DNA from: Streptomyces sp. TG1A-60
Lineage (GTDB): Bacteria > Actinomycetota > Actinomycetes > Streptomycetales > Streptomycetaceae
Reading direction: 5' to 3'
Assembly: GCF_037201975.1 (NCBI RefSeq)
Contig: NZ_CP147520.1
Location: forward strand, 5,766,001 to 5,830,000
DNA length: 64,000 nt
The notes under the pieces are model-generated. The model did not search any database and had not been told where the DNA came from. It saw nothing but the letters and a program-made list of their open reading frames with translations. Below are positions 41,453 through 50,766 of this stretch, one piece after another (position 1 is the first letter of the stretch; each line of letters starts with the position of its first letter). The translations under genes were made by a program, and so were the position numbers.

Positions 41453-42985
41453 ATGGCAGAGCCGCGGCCCGTCCTGGAGATGACGGGCATAGTCAAAGAG
41501 TTTCCGGGGGTACGGGCTCTGTCGGGCGTCGACTTCCGGCTCTTCCCCGGCGAAATACACGCTCTGATGGGCGAGAACGGTGCCGGGAAGTCCACCCTGA
41601 TCAAGGTGCTGACCGGGGTCCACTCCCTGGACGGCGGCACGATCACCCTCGACGGTGAGTCCGTGCGCATCGCCAGCCCGCTGCAGGCGCAGCAGGCCGG
41701 AATCAACACGGTCTACCAGGAGGTCAACCTCTGCCCCAACCTGTCGGTGGCGGAGAACATCTTCATCGGCCGTGAACCCACCCGCTTCGGCCGCATCCAG
41801 TGGAAGCGGCTGCGCAAGGAGGCCGCGGAGCTGGTCGACCGGCTCGGCCTCGACATCGACGTGACGGCGCCCCTGTCCTCGTACCCGCTGGCCGTACAGC
41901 AACTGGTCGCGATCGTACGGTCGGTCAGCAGCGGCGACGGCGAGGGAGCGGGCACCAAGGTGCTGGTCCTGGACGAGCCCACGTCCAGCCTCGACCGCGA
42001 CGAGGTCCTCGAACTCTTCCGTCTGATGCGGCGGTTGAAGGACGAGGGGGTGGCGATCCTGTTCGTCTCCCACTTCCTCGACCAGATCTACGAGATCTGC
42101 GACCGGATGACCGTCCTGCGCAACGGCACCCTCGTCGGCGAGCACCTGGTCAGCGAACTCGACCAGGTCGGACTGATCCAGCTGATGATCGGCAAGGACC
42201 TGGACCAGCTGGACGAGCTCCACGAGCACCAGCTGCGCGCCGACGTCGGCGACACCCTGCTCCACGCCGACGGCCTCGGCCGTACGGGCGGCGTCGCCCC
42301 CTTCGACCTGGAGATCAAGAAGGGCGAGGTCGTGGGCCTCGCCGGCCTGCTCGGCTCGGGCCGCACCGAACTCGCCCGGCTGCTCTTCGGCGCCGACCAG
42401 CCCGACAGCGGCAAGGTCACCGTGGGCGGCAGGCAGATCCCGATGAACGCCCCGAACGACGCCATCGGCGCCGGAGTCGCCTTCTGCTCGGAGAACCGCA
42501 AGACCGAGGGCCTGGTCCCCGACCTGACGGTGCGTGAGAACATCATCCTCGCCCTCCAGGCGGCCCGCGGCTGGGTCCGGCCCATCCCGGCCGCGCAGCG
42601 CGACGAACTCGTCGCCAAGTACATCAAGGCACTCGACATCCGGCCCGCCAACCCCGAGGCCCGCGTCGGCCAGCTCAGCGGTGGCAACCAGCAGAAGGTG
42701 CTGCTCGCCCGCTGGCTGATCACCCAGCCGAAGCTGCTGATCCTCGACGAGCCCACGCGCGGCATCGATATCGGCGCCAAGGCCGAGATCCAGAAGCTCG
42801 TGGTGTCCCTCTCCGAGGACGGCATGTCCGTGCTCTACATCGCGGCCGAGCTGGAGGAGGTACTCCGCCTCAGCCACACCATCGGCGTGCTGCGCGACCG
42901 CAAGCTGGTGGCGCGGCTCACCAACGGGCCGGAGATCACCACCAGCAAGATCCTGGAGACCATCGCGAGCGGAGAACACCAGTGA
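41453..42985 (+). CDS. ytfR: YtfR-like sugar ABC transporter ATPase, two domains
   Basis: 510 residues with two ABC domains. Domain 1: [35 protein letters not shown]. Domain 2: degenerate P-loop GLLGSGRTEL, signature [28 protein letters not shown] at 41453 has AGGAG five bases upstream. It ends in a GTGA overlap with the first permease gene. It pairs with two separate permeases, as in the YtfQRT-YjfF galactofuranose importer of E. coli. Confidence 0.93.
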   Translation: MAEPRPVLEMTGIVKEFPGVRALSGVDFRLFPGEIHALMGENGAGKSTLIKVLTGVHSLDGGTITLDGESVRIASPLQAQQAGINTVYQEVNLCPNLSVAENIFIGREPTRFGRIQWKRLRKEAAELVDRLGLDIDVTAPLSSYPLAVQQLVAIVRSVSSGDGEGAGTKVLVLDEPTSSLDRDEVLELFRLMRRLKDEGVAILFVSHFLDQIYEICDRMTVLRNGTLVGEHLVSELDQVGLIQLMIGKDLDQLDELHEHQLRADVGDTLLHADGLGRTGGVAPFDLEIKKGEVVGLAGLLGSGRTELARLLFGADQPDSGKVTVGGRQIPMNAPNDAIGAGVAFCSENRKTEGLVPDLTVRENIILALQAARGWVRPIPAAQRDELVAKYIKALDIRPANPEARVGQLSGGNQQKVLLARWLITQPKLLILDEPTRGIDIGAKAEIQKLVVSLSEDGMSVLYIAAELEEVLRLSHTIGVLRDRKLVARLTNGPEITTSKILETIASGEHQ

Positions 42986-44109
42986 GCACCCCATCCGTGG
43001 CCACGACCTCCCGCTGGCGAGAGCTGACGCGCCATCACCTGTTCTGGCCGGTCGCGGTCCTGGTGGCCCTGCTGCTCGTCAACGTCCCCTTCACCCCCGA
43101 CTTCTTCTCGATCCGGATGACGGACGGCCACCTCTACGGCAGCCTCGTCTCGATCGTGCTGTTCGGCTCGCCGCTGATCCTGGTGGCGGTCGGCATGACC
43201 CTGGTCATCGCCACCGGCGGCATCGACCTCTCCGTCGGCGCGGTCGTCGCCATCACCGGCGCCCTGACCTGTTCGTACATCAGTGACCAGGCCGACCAGA
43301 ACGCCCTGTCCGCGGTCTTCCTGGCCATGGGCATAGGACTGGTCGCCGCGGTCGTCTGCGGCCTGTGGAACGGCTTCCTGGTCGCCCGGATGGGCATCCA
43401 GCCGATCATCGCGACCCTCATCATCATGGTCGCCGGCCGCGGTGTCGCCCAGCTGATCAGCGACGGCCAGATCATCACGATCAACAGCGAGCCGTACAAG
43501 CTGATCGGCGGCGGCTACTGGCTGACGCTGCCGTTCTCCATCTTCGTGGTCGCCGCGGTCGTCGCCGTCACCGTGGCCCTGACCCGCAAGACCGCGCTCG
43601 GCCTGCTCGTCGAGTCGGTCGGCGGCAACGCCGAGGCCAGCCGTCTGGTCGGCATCAGGTCCCGCCGCATCAAGATCATGGTGTACGTGTTCTGCGCGCT
43701 GTGCGCCGGCATCGCGGGCCTGATGATCAGCTCCAACACCTCGGCTGCGGACGGCAACAACGCCGGCCTGTGGATCGAGCTCGACGCGATCCTCGCCGTG
43801 GTGATCGGCGGCACCTCGCTGCTGGGCGGCCGGTTCTCCATCGGCGGCACGGTGGTCGGCGCCCTCGTCATCCAGACCCTGACCACCACGATCTACACCA
43901 TCGGCGTGCCGACCCAGACCAACCTGGTCTTCAAGGCCGTCGTCGTCATCGTCGTCTGCCTGCTGCAGTCCCCGAAGTTCCGCGCGAAGGTCTTCGGCGC
44001 CAGGTCCGGCTCCAAGCCCGGTGCGACCGGCGGCGGCACGCCGTCCGCGACCCCGGCGAAGACCGCCACGACGCCCGCCGAGGCAGCCCCCAAGATGGAG
44101 GTGTCGTGA
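42982..44109 (+). CDS. ytfT: YtfT-like sugar ABC transporter permease
   Basis: 375 residues with about nine membrane helices. The permease signature IATGGIDLSVGAVVAITGA and IGGTSLLGGRFSIGGTVVGAL are present. The C-terminal 40 residues are a Lys/Ala/Pro/Thr-rich tail not usual in the family. The GTG overlaps the ATPase stop, and the TGA shares a base with the next ATG (TGATG), so all three are translated in series. Confidence 0.92.
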   Translation: MSTPSVATTSRWRELTRHHLFWPVAVLVALLLVNVPFTPDFFSIRMTDGHLYGSLVSIVLFGSPLILVAVGMTLVIATGGIDLSVGAVVAITGALTCSYISDQADQNALSAVFLAMGIGLVAAVVCGLWNGFLVARMGIQPIIATLIIMVAGRGVAQLISDGQIITINSEPYKLIGGGYWLTLPFSIFVVAAVVAVTVALTRKTALGLLVESVGGNAEASRLVGIRSRRIKIMVYVFCALCAGIAGLMISSNTSAADGNNAGLWIELDAILAVVIGGTSLLGGRFSIGGTVVGALVIQTLTTTIYTIGVPTQTNLVFKAVVVIVVCLLQSPKFRAKVFGARSGSKPGATGGGTPSATPAKTATTPAEAAPKMEVS

Positions 44110-45149
44110 TGACCGCGACCACCAAGACCCCGACGGCCCAGGACAGCCGTACGACATCGACCTCGACGCCGGTGTCCACGGCGGCGCGGCTGCTCGGCGA
44201 CCGGCGGCTGCCCGTCCTGGTGACCGCCGCGCTCTTCCTCGCCATGTACATCGGGGGCCTGAGCCGCTATCAGAACTACGGCTTCGGCGAACCGCAGGTC
44301 TTCCTGAACCTCTTCATCGACAACGGCTACCTGGTGGTCGCCGCCGTGGGCGCCACCTTCGTCATCCTCTCCGGCGGCATCGACCTCTCCGTCGGCTCGG
44401 TCATCGGCTTCACCACCATGTTCACGGCGTGGCTGGTGGAGCGTCAGGGCCTGCCCATCCTGCTCGTCATCCCCATCGCACTGGGAGTGGGCGCGTTCGG
44501 CGGCTTCCTGATGGGCTATGTGATCCACAACTTCGAGATCCAGCCCTTCATCGTGACGCTGGCCGGTCTCTTCCTCTTCCGGGGCCTGTGCCTGGTCATC
44601 AGCAAGGAGTCCATCGCCATCGGCGACTCCACGGTGAGCAGTCTGGCGCAGGCGCAGGCGTCGCTCGGGTTCGGCTTCCTGTCGATCGGCGCCATCATCG
44701 CGCTGGTCGTCCTGGCCACCGCCTTCTTCGTGTTGCACTACAGCCGCTTCGGCCGCCGGGTCTACGCCATCGGCGGCAACGAGCAGTCGGCCATGCTGAT
44801 GGGCCTGCCCCAGGGCGGCACCAAGATCGCCGTCTACACGGTGAGCGGCTTCTGTTCGGCCCTGGCCGGTCTGCTCTTCACCCTGTACATCCAGTCCGGC
44901 GACCCCCTCCACGCCACCGGCATGGAGCTGGAGGCGATCGCCGCGGTGGTCATCGGCGGCACCCTGCTCACGGGCGGTTCCGGCTACGTCCTGGGCACCC
45001 TGTTCGGCGTCCTCGTCCTCGGCCTCATCAAGAGCATCATCCAGTTCGAGGGCACCCTCAGCTCCTGGTGGACGAAGATCGCCACGGGTGTGCTGCTGTG
45101 CGCGTTCATCCTGATCCAGCGGGCGATGACGGCACGCAGACAGACCTGA
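44109..45149 (+). CDS. yjfF: YjfF-like sugar ABC transporter permease
   Basis: 346 residues with an N-terminal Thr/Ser-rich leader and about nine membrane helices. It has ILSGGIDLSVGSVIGFTTM and VVIGGTLLTGGSGYVLGTLFG. The residue pattern SRFGRRVYAIGGNEQSAMLMGL is typical of the second permease of YtfQRT-YjfF systems. It is the last gene of the importer operon and is followed by a strong hairpin. Confidence 0.92.
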   Translation: MTATTKTPTAQDSRTTSTSTPVSTAARLLGDRRLPVLVTAALFLAMYIGGLSRYQNYGFGEPQVFLNLFIDNGYLVVAAVGATFVILSGGIDLSVGSVIGFTTMFTAWLVERQGLPILLVIPIALGVGAFGGFLMGYVIHNFEIQPFIVTLAGLFLFRGLCLVISKESIAIGDSTVSSLAQAQASLGFGFLSIGAIIALVVLATAFFVLHYSRFGRRVYAIGGNEQSAMLMGLPQGGTKIAVYTVSGFCSALAGLLFTLYIQSGDPLHATGMELEAIAAVVIGGTLLTGGSGYVLGTLFGVLVLGLIKSIIQFEGTLSSWWTKIATGVLLCAFILIQRAMTARRQT

Positions 45150-45182
45150 CCGGCAGGAAGACCCCGCCGACCTCCGAGTGAC

Positions 45183-45225
45183 CCGGGCGGTCCGCCACGC
45201 GACACACGCGTGACGGACCGCCCGG
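45183..45225 (+). terminator. Hairpin terminator after the furanose importer operon
   Basis: A 12-base stem CCGGGCGGTCCG/CGGACCGCCCGG encloses a second inner stem CACGCG/CGCGTG with one mismatch between. It lies about 35 bases after the yjfF stop and serves as terminator; the MarR gene converges from the other side. Confidence 0.8.
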
Positions 45226-45329
45226 TCGTTCGCCGCTCCCCGGACGGGACACAAGAGCCGGGGAGCGGCCGAGCGCGGAGCGAGGAGACCGGCGCCGGGT
45301 CCCGCCCAGTGTGCGGATCGCCCGGCGCG

Positions 45330-45767
45330 CTACGCCTCCAGCATCCGCCGCAGAAGATCCCGCAACGACTCCCGTTCGGCCGTGCTCAGCGCCGCCAGGG
45401 GCTCGCGGGCGAAGTGCAGGGAGTCCCGCAGGCCGCGGGCCACCCGGCGCCCCTGAGCCGTCGCGGCGGCCAGCTTCACCCGGCGGTCGTTGGGGTCGGG
45501 GCGGCGCTCCACCAGGCCCCGGGCCTCCAGCCGGTCGACGATGCCCGTCACGTTCGACGGCTCGCAGCGGAGTTTCCGGGCGAGCTGACGCATGGGCAGC
45601 GGTTCCAGGGAAAGGAGGCCGAGGAGGCGGGCCTGGGCGCCGGTGAGGGCGTGTTCGGCGGCGGCTTCCTCGTACTCCTCGTGGTAGCGGGCCACCACCG
45701 TGCCGATGAGTTCGACGACCTCCATGGTCAGCGGGTCGACGCGGGGGGTCGGCTTCTGCGTGGGCAT
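45330..45767 (-). CDS. MarR family regulator
   Basis: 145 residues with a winged helix-turn-helix (MRQLARKLRCEPSNVTGIVDRLEARGLVERRPDPNDRR) typical of MarR proteins. It is divergent from the CurA-like reductase gene across a 222-base gap with an AT-rich inverted repeat. Such pairs usually respond to electrophiles or aldehydes and repress the reductase gene. ATG at 45767. Confidence 0.9.
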   Translation of the reverse strand: MPTQKPTPRVDPLTMEVVELIGTVVARYHEEYEEAAAEHALTGAQARLLGLLSLEPLPMRQLARKLRCEPSNVTGIVDRLEARGLVERRPDPNDRRVKLAAATAQGRRVARGLRDSLHFAREPLAALSTAERESLRDLLRRMLEA

Positions 45768-45788
45768 GGATCCAGGCTACCTCTTTAC

Positions 45789-45809
45789 TTGACAATATGA
45801 AATATTCAA
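45789..45809. promoter_or_regulatory. MarR operator and promoter region
   Basis: TTGACAATAT and AATATTCAA form an imperfect AT-rich inverted repeat between the MarR and reductase genes, an unusual composition for this genome. TTGACA at 45789 could also be a -35 box for the reductase. Binding by the adjacent MarR protein is the simplest reading. Confidence 0.6.
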
Positions 45810-45989
45810 GCGCATGGTTGTTTCAGGTGATGAAGTAACCGGCCGGTGTGCGCGGCGGGCAGCGCCGTGCATGCGGTACGGGGCGATCGGCGCGTATGTA
45901 TCACGCCACATGCGTGCGTCGGTGGCCGGTCACCGGTAACACGACAGGCAGAACAACCCGAACCACCCGCGAGTCTCAGGAAGGCCCCC

Positions 45990-47012
45990 ATGCCCGACAT
46001 CACCGCCCTCCCCGCCACCAGCCGCGAATGGCACCTGCTGAGCCGTCCCGTCGGCTGGCCCAAGGACGAGGACTTCGCGCTGGTCGAGGCGGAGATCCGG
46101 CAGCCCGGCCCGGGTGAGGTCCTCGTACGGAACACGTACCTCTCCGTGGACCCGTACATGCGGGGCCGCATGAGCGACGCGAAGTCGTACGTCGCCCCCT
46201 TCGAGCTGGGCAAGGCCATGCAGGGCGGTGCCGTGGGCGAGGTCGTCGCCTCCGAGGCCGAGGGCGTCGCCGTCGGCGACCACGTGCTGCACTTCGGCGG
46301 CTGGCGCGAGTACGCCACGATCGACGCCAAGCAGGCCGTGAAGGTCGACCCGGACGCCGCGCCCCTCTCCACCTATCTCGGCGTCCTCGGCATGACGGGC
46401 CTGACCGCCTACGCGGGCCTGCTGCGCGTCGGTGCCTTCAAGGAGGGCGACGCGGTGTTCGTCTCCGGTGCCGCCGGTGCCGTCGGCAGCCAGGTCGGCC
46501 AGGTCGCCAAGCTCAAGGGCGCCTCCCGGGTCATCGGCTCCGCCGGCTCCGACGAGAAGGTCAAGCTTCTCGTCGAGGAGTACGGCTTCGACGCCGCCTT
46601 CAACTACAAGAACGGTCCCGTCTGGGAGCAGCTCAAGCAAGCCGCCCCGGACGGCATCGACCTCTACTTCGACAACGTCGGCGGCGAGCACCTGGAGGCC
46701 GCGATCGGCGCGCTCAACCTGCGCGGCCGGGCCGTGATCTGCGGAATGATCTCCCAGTACAACGCGACCGAGCCGGCTCCGGGCCCGCGCAACATGGTCA
46801 AGATCCTGCAGAACCGGCTCCGCGTCGAGGGCGTTCTCGTCGGCGACCACTACGACCTCCAGCCCCAGTTCGTCCAGGAGGTCGGCCCCTGGGTCGCCTC
46901 GGGCGCGCTCAAGTACCGCGAGACCGTCGTCGAGGGCATCGAGAACAACCTGGAGGCCTTCCTCGGCGTCCTGCGCGGCGACAACACCGGCAAGATGATC
47001 GTCAAGGTCTGA
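45990..47012 (+). CDS. NADP-dependent oxidoreductase (zinc-free MDR, CurA/leukotriene B4 dehydrogenase type)
   Basis: 340 residues. The MDR fold without zinc ligands has VDPYMRGRM near the start and the cofactor motif VFVSGAAGAVGSQVGQVAKLKG. DLYFDNVGGEHLEAAI and GMISQYNA mark the alkenal/one oxidoreductase group, which reduces carbon-carbon double bonds next to carbonyls. ATG at 45990 has AGGAAGG six bases upstream. The divergent MarR gene probably controls it. Role: detoxification of unsaturated carbonyls (inference). Confidence 0.92.
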   Translation: MPDITALPATSREWHLLSRPVGWPKDEDFALVEAEIRQPGPGEVLVRNTYLSVDPYMRGRMSDAKSYVAPFELGKAMQGGAVGEVVASEAEGVAVGDHVLHFGGWREYATIDAKQAVKVDPDAAPLSTYLGVLGMTGLTAYAGLLRVGAFKEGDAVFVSGAAGAVGSQVGQVAKLKGASRVIGSAGSDEKVKLLVEEYGFDAAFNYKNGPVWEQLKQAAPDGIDLYFDNVGGEHLEAAIGALNLRGRAVICGMISQYNATEPAPGPRNMVKILQNRLRVEGVLVGDHYDLQPQFVQEVGPWVASGALKYRETVVEGIENNLEAFLGVLRGDNTGKMIVKV

Positions 47013-47073
47013 GCCCGCCGCCGCGCTCGTCTCCGGGCTCGCCACCGTGACGGACGCCCGCTCACGTTCGTTG

Positions 47074-47124
47074 CACACGGCGGAGTCCGCACCCCTGGAC
47101 GTGGGGTGCGGACTCCGCCGTGTG
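47074..47124. terminator. Long bidirectional terminator hairpin
   Basis: A perfect 22-base stem (47074-47095 with 47103-47124) and a seven-base loop TGGACGT lie between the converging reductase and serine hydrolase genes. It is one of the strongest hairpins in the window and should stop transcription from both sides. Confidence 0.9.
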
Positions 47125-47145
47125 TGCGGGAGGAGGTGTGCGCTC

Positions 47146-48324
47146 TCAGGCCGCCAGCGCCGCCGAGTGGACCGCACGCACCAGACCCGTGTTCTCCGGT
47201 GCCGACCCGCCCGGGTAGGCCATGCGGCGGCGGGTGTAGCCGTAGGCGAGTCCGCTGCGGGGGTCGGCGAAGGCCTGGGAGCCGCCGGCGCCGCTGTGGC
47301 CGAAGGCGCCGGCGCCGAGGAACGGGTACAGGATCTCGGCGGTGGCCTGGAAGCCGAGCCCGAAGGCCTTGGGGGCACGGGCGACGAGATCGTGGCCGAA
47401 GGAGTGGATCTGGCCGATCTCGGCGATGGTGTCGGGCTTGAGCAGCGGCGGCCGGCCGTCCACCGTGCTGATGGCCGCCGCGTACATCCCGGCGAGCCCG
47501 CGCGCGGAGGCGATACCGCCCGCCGACGACTGCCCGCTCGCGCGCACGATCCGGGCGTTGGGGAAGTCCGTCAGCTCTCCCGGCTCCGGCACCTGGTTGT
47601 TGAACGCGATCGACGCCAGCGTGTGCGGGCCGTGCGGCACGGCGTCCAGCTCGGCCTGCTGCGCGGGCGTCGGCAGCATCGGCAGTACGGTCCGGAAGCG
47701 TGGCTCGTGCTCGGCCGGCAGCCCCAGGAAGAGGTCGAGCCCGTGCGGGGCGCGGACCCGCTTCTCGTACACCTCCTGGAGCGTGCGGCCCGTCGCCCGC
47801 CGGACGACCTCTCCGGTGAGCGCCCCGATGACGAGCGCGTGGTAGCCGAAGGCACTGCCCGGACGCCAGAACGGCCGCTGCGTGGCGAGGCGTTCGGCGA
47901 TGAAGCGGTCGTCCGCCAGTTCCTCCAGGGTGAACCCGGCGTCGGTGCCCACGAGCCCCGCCCGGTGCGCGAGCAGGTCCCGCAGAGTCACCGAACCCTT
48001 GCCCTCGGCCGCGAACTCCGGCCAGTAATGGGCTACTTCACGGTCCAGTTCCAGCACGCCGTCCTGGACGAGGAGCGCGACGACGAGATGGGCGGCGCCC
48101 TTGGTGGAGGAGAACACGCCGTGCAGCGTGTCGCCGCCCGTCTGCGCGTCCGACTCCGGGCCCGCCCACAGGTCGACGACCCGCCGCCCATGCACATACG
48201 CGGTCAACTGCCCCTCGTAGTCGGACCGTTCGGCGGCCACGAACGCGGCGAACCCCTCGCGCACCGCCTCGAAGCCGTCAGCGACCGTGCCGTGGACGGT
48301 GGCCCCTTGTCTCCGCTGTGTCAT
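47146..48324 (-). CDS. Serine hydrolase, beta-lactamase/EstB esterase family
   Basis: 392 residues. The serine-lysine motif SxxK is SSTK near residue 82; the Tyr motif is in FGYHALV; and HSGAGG near the C-terminus corresponds to the third beta-lactamase-like motif. No signal peptide is seen, so a cytoplasmic class C-like esterase is more likely than a secreted beta-lactamase. ATG at 48324. No operon partner; it converges with the reductase gene. Confidence 0.88.
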   Translation of the reverse strand: MTQRRQGATVHGTVADGFEAVREGFAAFVAAERSDYEGQLTAYVHGRRVVDLWAGPESDAQTGGDTLHGVFSSTKGAAHLVVALLVQDGVLELDREVAHYWPEFAAEGKGSVTLRDLLAHRAGLVGTDAGFTLEELADDRFIAERLATQRPFWRPGSAFGYHALVIGALTGEVVRRATGRTLQEVYEKRVRAPHGLDLFLGLPAEHEPRFRTVLPMLPTPAQQAELDAVPHGPHTLASIAFNNQVPEPGELTDFPNARIVRASGQSSAGGIASARGLAGMYAAAISTVDGRPPLLKPDTIAEIGQIHSFGHDLVARAPKAFGLGFQATAEILYPFLGAGAFGHSGAGGSQAFADPRSGLAYGYTRRRMAYPGGSAPENTGLVRAVHSAALAA

Positions 48325-48622
48325 CGCGCTCCCGTCTGAATCGGCCGATGGGTCGTAACATCGTGAGCAACGCCAGGCCCACCTGCGGGAATTCCCCCGG
48401 TCGGGCGGTCGCGGAGGAGGGGTTCCGTGCCGTCTTGGCCGACCAGCCCGTGGGTGGCGGGAAACCGGACGAGCCGGAAGATGCGCGGGAAGTCGGTCGT
48501 GCGGACGTCCGGACCTTCGCCGGTTGGACATGCATTCCGCTGGGAACGCGTCCTCGACGCCCTCGACGCGCTGCTGTGCACCTGGCCGGCCCCTCCACCC
48601 CACCGACCCGAAGGTTGAGGCC

Positions 48623-49798
48623 ATGCAGACCCACCACGACTGGATCACTACCCCCCTCACCGACGAACTCCTGCGCGGCGCCCTGGAGTTGGAGCACACC
48701 GAGCACGGCGTACTGCCGCACCGGCTGCCCGCCCGTGCCCGCGTCCAGTGCACCGACCCGCAACTCGCCGTGGTGGAGTCCCAGCCCTCGGGCGTACGCC
48801 TGGTCTTCCGCACCCGTGCCACAGCCGTCGAACTGGACGCACTGCCCACCAAACGAGCCTACGTGGGCGCCCCGCCCCGCCCGGACGGCCTGTACGACCT
48901 GGTCGTGGACGGTGTGCTGACCGACCGGGCGAGCGTGCCGACCGGCAACACCGTGACGATCGACATGACCGACGGGTCGACGCGGTACCGCGCCGGCGCA
49001 CCCGGCACGGTGACCTTCTCAGGCCTGCCCGCCGGCCCCAAGACGGTCGAGATCTGGCTCCCGCACAACGAGACCACCGAACTCCTGGCCCTGCGCACCG
49101 ACGCCCCCGTCGAGCCCGCCCCGGCCCCGGACCGCAGGGTGTGGCTGCACCACGGCAGTTCGATCAGCCACGGCTCCGACGCCGCGGGACCCACCGGTAT
49201 CTGGCCGGCCCTCGCCGCCTCCCTCGGCGGCGTCGAACTCATCAACCTGGGCCTCGGCGGCAGCGCCCTTCTCGACCCCTTCACCGCCCGCGCCATGCGG
49301 GACACCCGAGCCGACCTGATCAGCGTCAAGATCGGCATCAACCTGGTGAACCACGACGTGATGCGCCTGCGTGCCTTCACCCCCGCCGTCCACGGCTTCC
49401 TCGACACCCTCCGCGACGGCCACCCCACCACCCCCCTCCTGGTGATCTCCCCGATCCTCTGCCCCATCCACGAGGACACCCCCGGCCCCAGCGCCCCCGA
49501 CTTCGACGAGATCACCGAGGGCCGCCTCCGCTTCCGCGCCCTGGGCGGTCCCCAGGACGGCACCCCCGGCAAGCTCACCCTCCGAGTGATCCGCGAAGAA
49601 CTCTCCCGCGTCGTGGCCCAGCGAGCGGCCGACGACCCCCACCTCCACTACCTGGACGGCCGCGCACTCTACGGCACCCCCGAATCGACCACCCTCCCCC
49701 TCTCCGACGACCTGCACCCCGACGCCCGGACCCACCGTCACATAGGGGAACGCTTCGCGGAGCTGGCCTTCACCGCCGATGGCCCCTTCGCCCCGTGA
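48623..49798 (+). CDS. SGNH/GDSL hydrolase, two-domain
   Basis: 391 residues. The N-terminal 170 residues form a beta-rich accessory domain. The hydrolase domain starts VWLHHGSSISHGSDA, where GSSI replaces the usual GDSI block I. Block III-like GINLVN and the C-terminal catalytic pair in DDLHPDARTH follow. Cytoplasmic, no signal peptide. Relatives act on acetylated sugars or lipids. ATG at 48623 has GAAGG and GAGG upstream. Confidence 0.85.
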   Translation: MQTHHDWITTPLTDELLRGALELEHTEHGVLPHRLPARARVQCTDPQLAVVESQPSGVRLVFRTRATAVELDALPTKRAYVGAPPRPDGLYDLVVDGVLTDRASVPTGNTVTIDMTDGSTRYRAGAPGTVTFSGLPAGPKTVEIWLPHNETTELLALRTDAPVEPAPAPDRRVWLHHGSSISHGSDAAGPTGIWPALAASLGGVELINLGLGGSALLDPFTARAMRDTRADLISVKIGINLVNHDVMRLRAFTPAVHGFLDTLRDGHPTTPLLVISPILCPIHEDTPGPSAPDFDEITEGRLRFRALGGPQDGTPGKLTLRVIREELSRVVAQRAADDPHLHYLDGRALYGTPESTTLPLSDDLHPDARTHRHIGERFAELAFTADGPFAP

Positions 49799-49853
49799 CA
49801 GGGCCGCGGCCCCGGAAACCCGCTCCCCGCTCCCGCTGGGTAAAGTTCGCCCC

Positions 49854-50681
49854 ATGCGCGATCTAGGGGTGGGCTTCCAGTACCTCGTCCAGGGCCAACG
49901 CTGGGTGGCCCGGCACGGCAGGCAGTACGGTTTCGGACTCATCCCGGGCCTGATCACACTCGTCCTCTACCTCGGCGCCCTGGTCGCCCTGGCCGCCTGG
50001 GGCCCGGACTTCGTCACCTGGGCCACCCCCTTCGCGGACGACTGGTCCAGCCCCTGGCCGGGCCTCTTCCGCGGCTTCGTCACGGCCGTACTGTTCGCCC
50101 TCGCCCTCCTCCTCGCGGTCATCACCTTCACCGCCATGACCCTCCTCATCGGCCAGCCCTTCTACGAGAACCTCTCCGAGAAGGTCGACCGGGACGTCTC
50201 GCCCGACGGCACGGCACCGGAGTCCGGCCTGCCGCTGACGCGGGAGTTGTGGATCTCGGCCTGCGACAGCCTCCGTATCGTCGCGCGGGCGTTGCTGTGG
50301 GGCGTGCTGCTCTTCTCCCTGGGCTTCGTGCCGTTCCTCGGCCAGACGGTCGTCCCGGTGATCGGCTTCTTCGTCACCGGCTTCTTCCTCACCGAGGAAC
50401 TGACGGCCGTCGCCCTCCAGCGCCGCAGCGTCGAACTCCGCGACCGCCTCGCCCTGCTCCGCTCCCGCAAGACGCTCATCTGGGGTTTCGGCACCCCGCT
50501 GGCCCTCGCCTTCGTGGTGCCGTTCGTCGCCGTCTTCCTGATGCCGGGCGCGGTCGCGGGCGCCACCCTCATGGCCCGCGACCTGCTGGGCGAGGACCCG
50601 AACGGCGAGGACGAGCAGAGCCCGGCCGCCTCCGCCGGCCGGCCGGACACCATGTTCCAGAAGCCGGGGCCCGGCGCCTGA
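49854..50681 (+). CDS. EI24 domain-containing membrane protein (CysZ-like)
   Basis: 275 residues. Four or more membrane helices are present (GLIPGLITLVLYLGALVALAAW; FVTAVLFALALLLAVITF; VPFLGQTVVPVIGFFVTGFFL; LALAFVVPFVAVFLMPGAVAGA). The block IGQPFYENLSEKVD is the EI24/CysZ signature. CysZ members transport sulfate, but in actinomycetes the role is not settled. The C-terminal 30 residues are acidic and disordered. ATG at 49854. Confidence 0.85.
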   Translation: MRDLGVGFQYLVQGQRWVARHGRQYGFGLIPGLITLVLYLGALVALAAWGPDFVTWATPFADDWSSPWPGLFRGFVTAVLFALALLLAVITFTAMTLLIGQPFYENLSEKVDRDVSPDGTAPESGLPLTRELWISACDSLRIVARALLWGVLLFSLGFVPFLGQTVVPVIGFFVTGFFLTEELTAVALQRRSVELRDRLALLRSRKTLIWGFGTPLALAFVVPFVAVFLMPGAVAGATLMARDLLGEDPNGEDEQSPAASAGRPDTMFQKPGPGA

Positions 50682-50766
50682 CCGGGCCCGGACACGAACC
50701 GCCCGCCCCCGTCGGCCGGCGGGCTTCACGACGGTCGAGGCCTCTCCCGGTGAAGCGAACCCCGCC

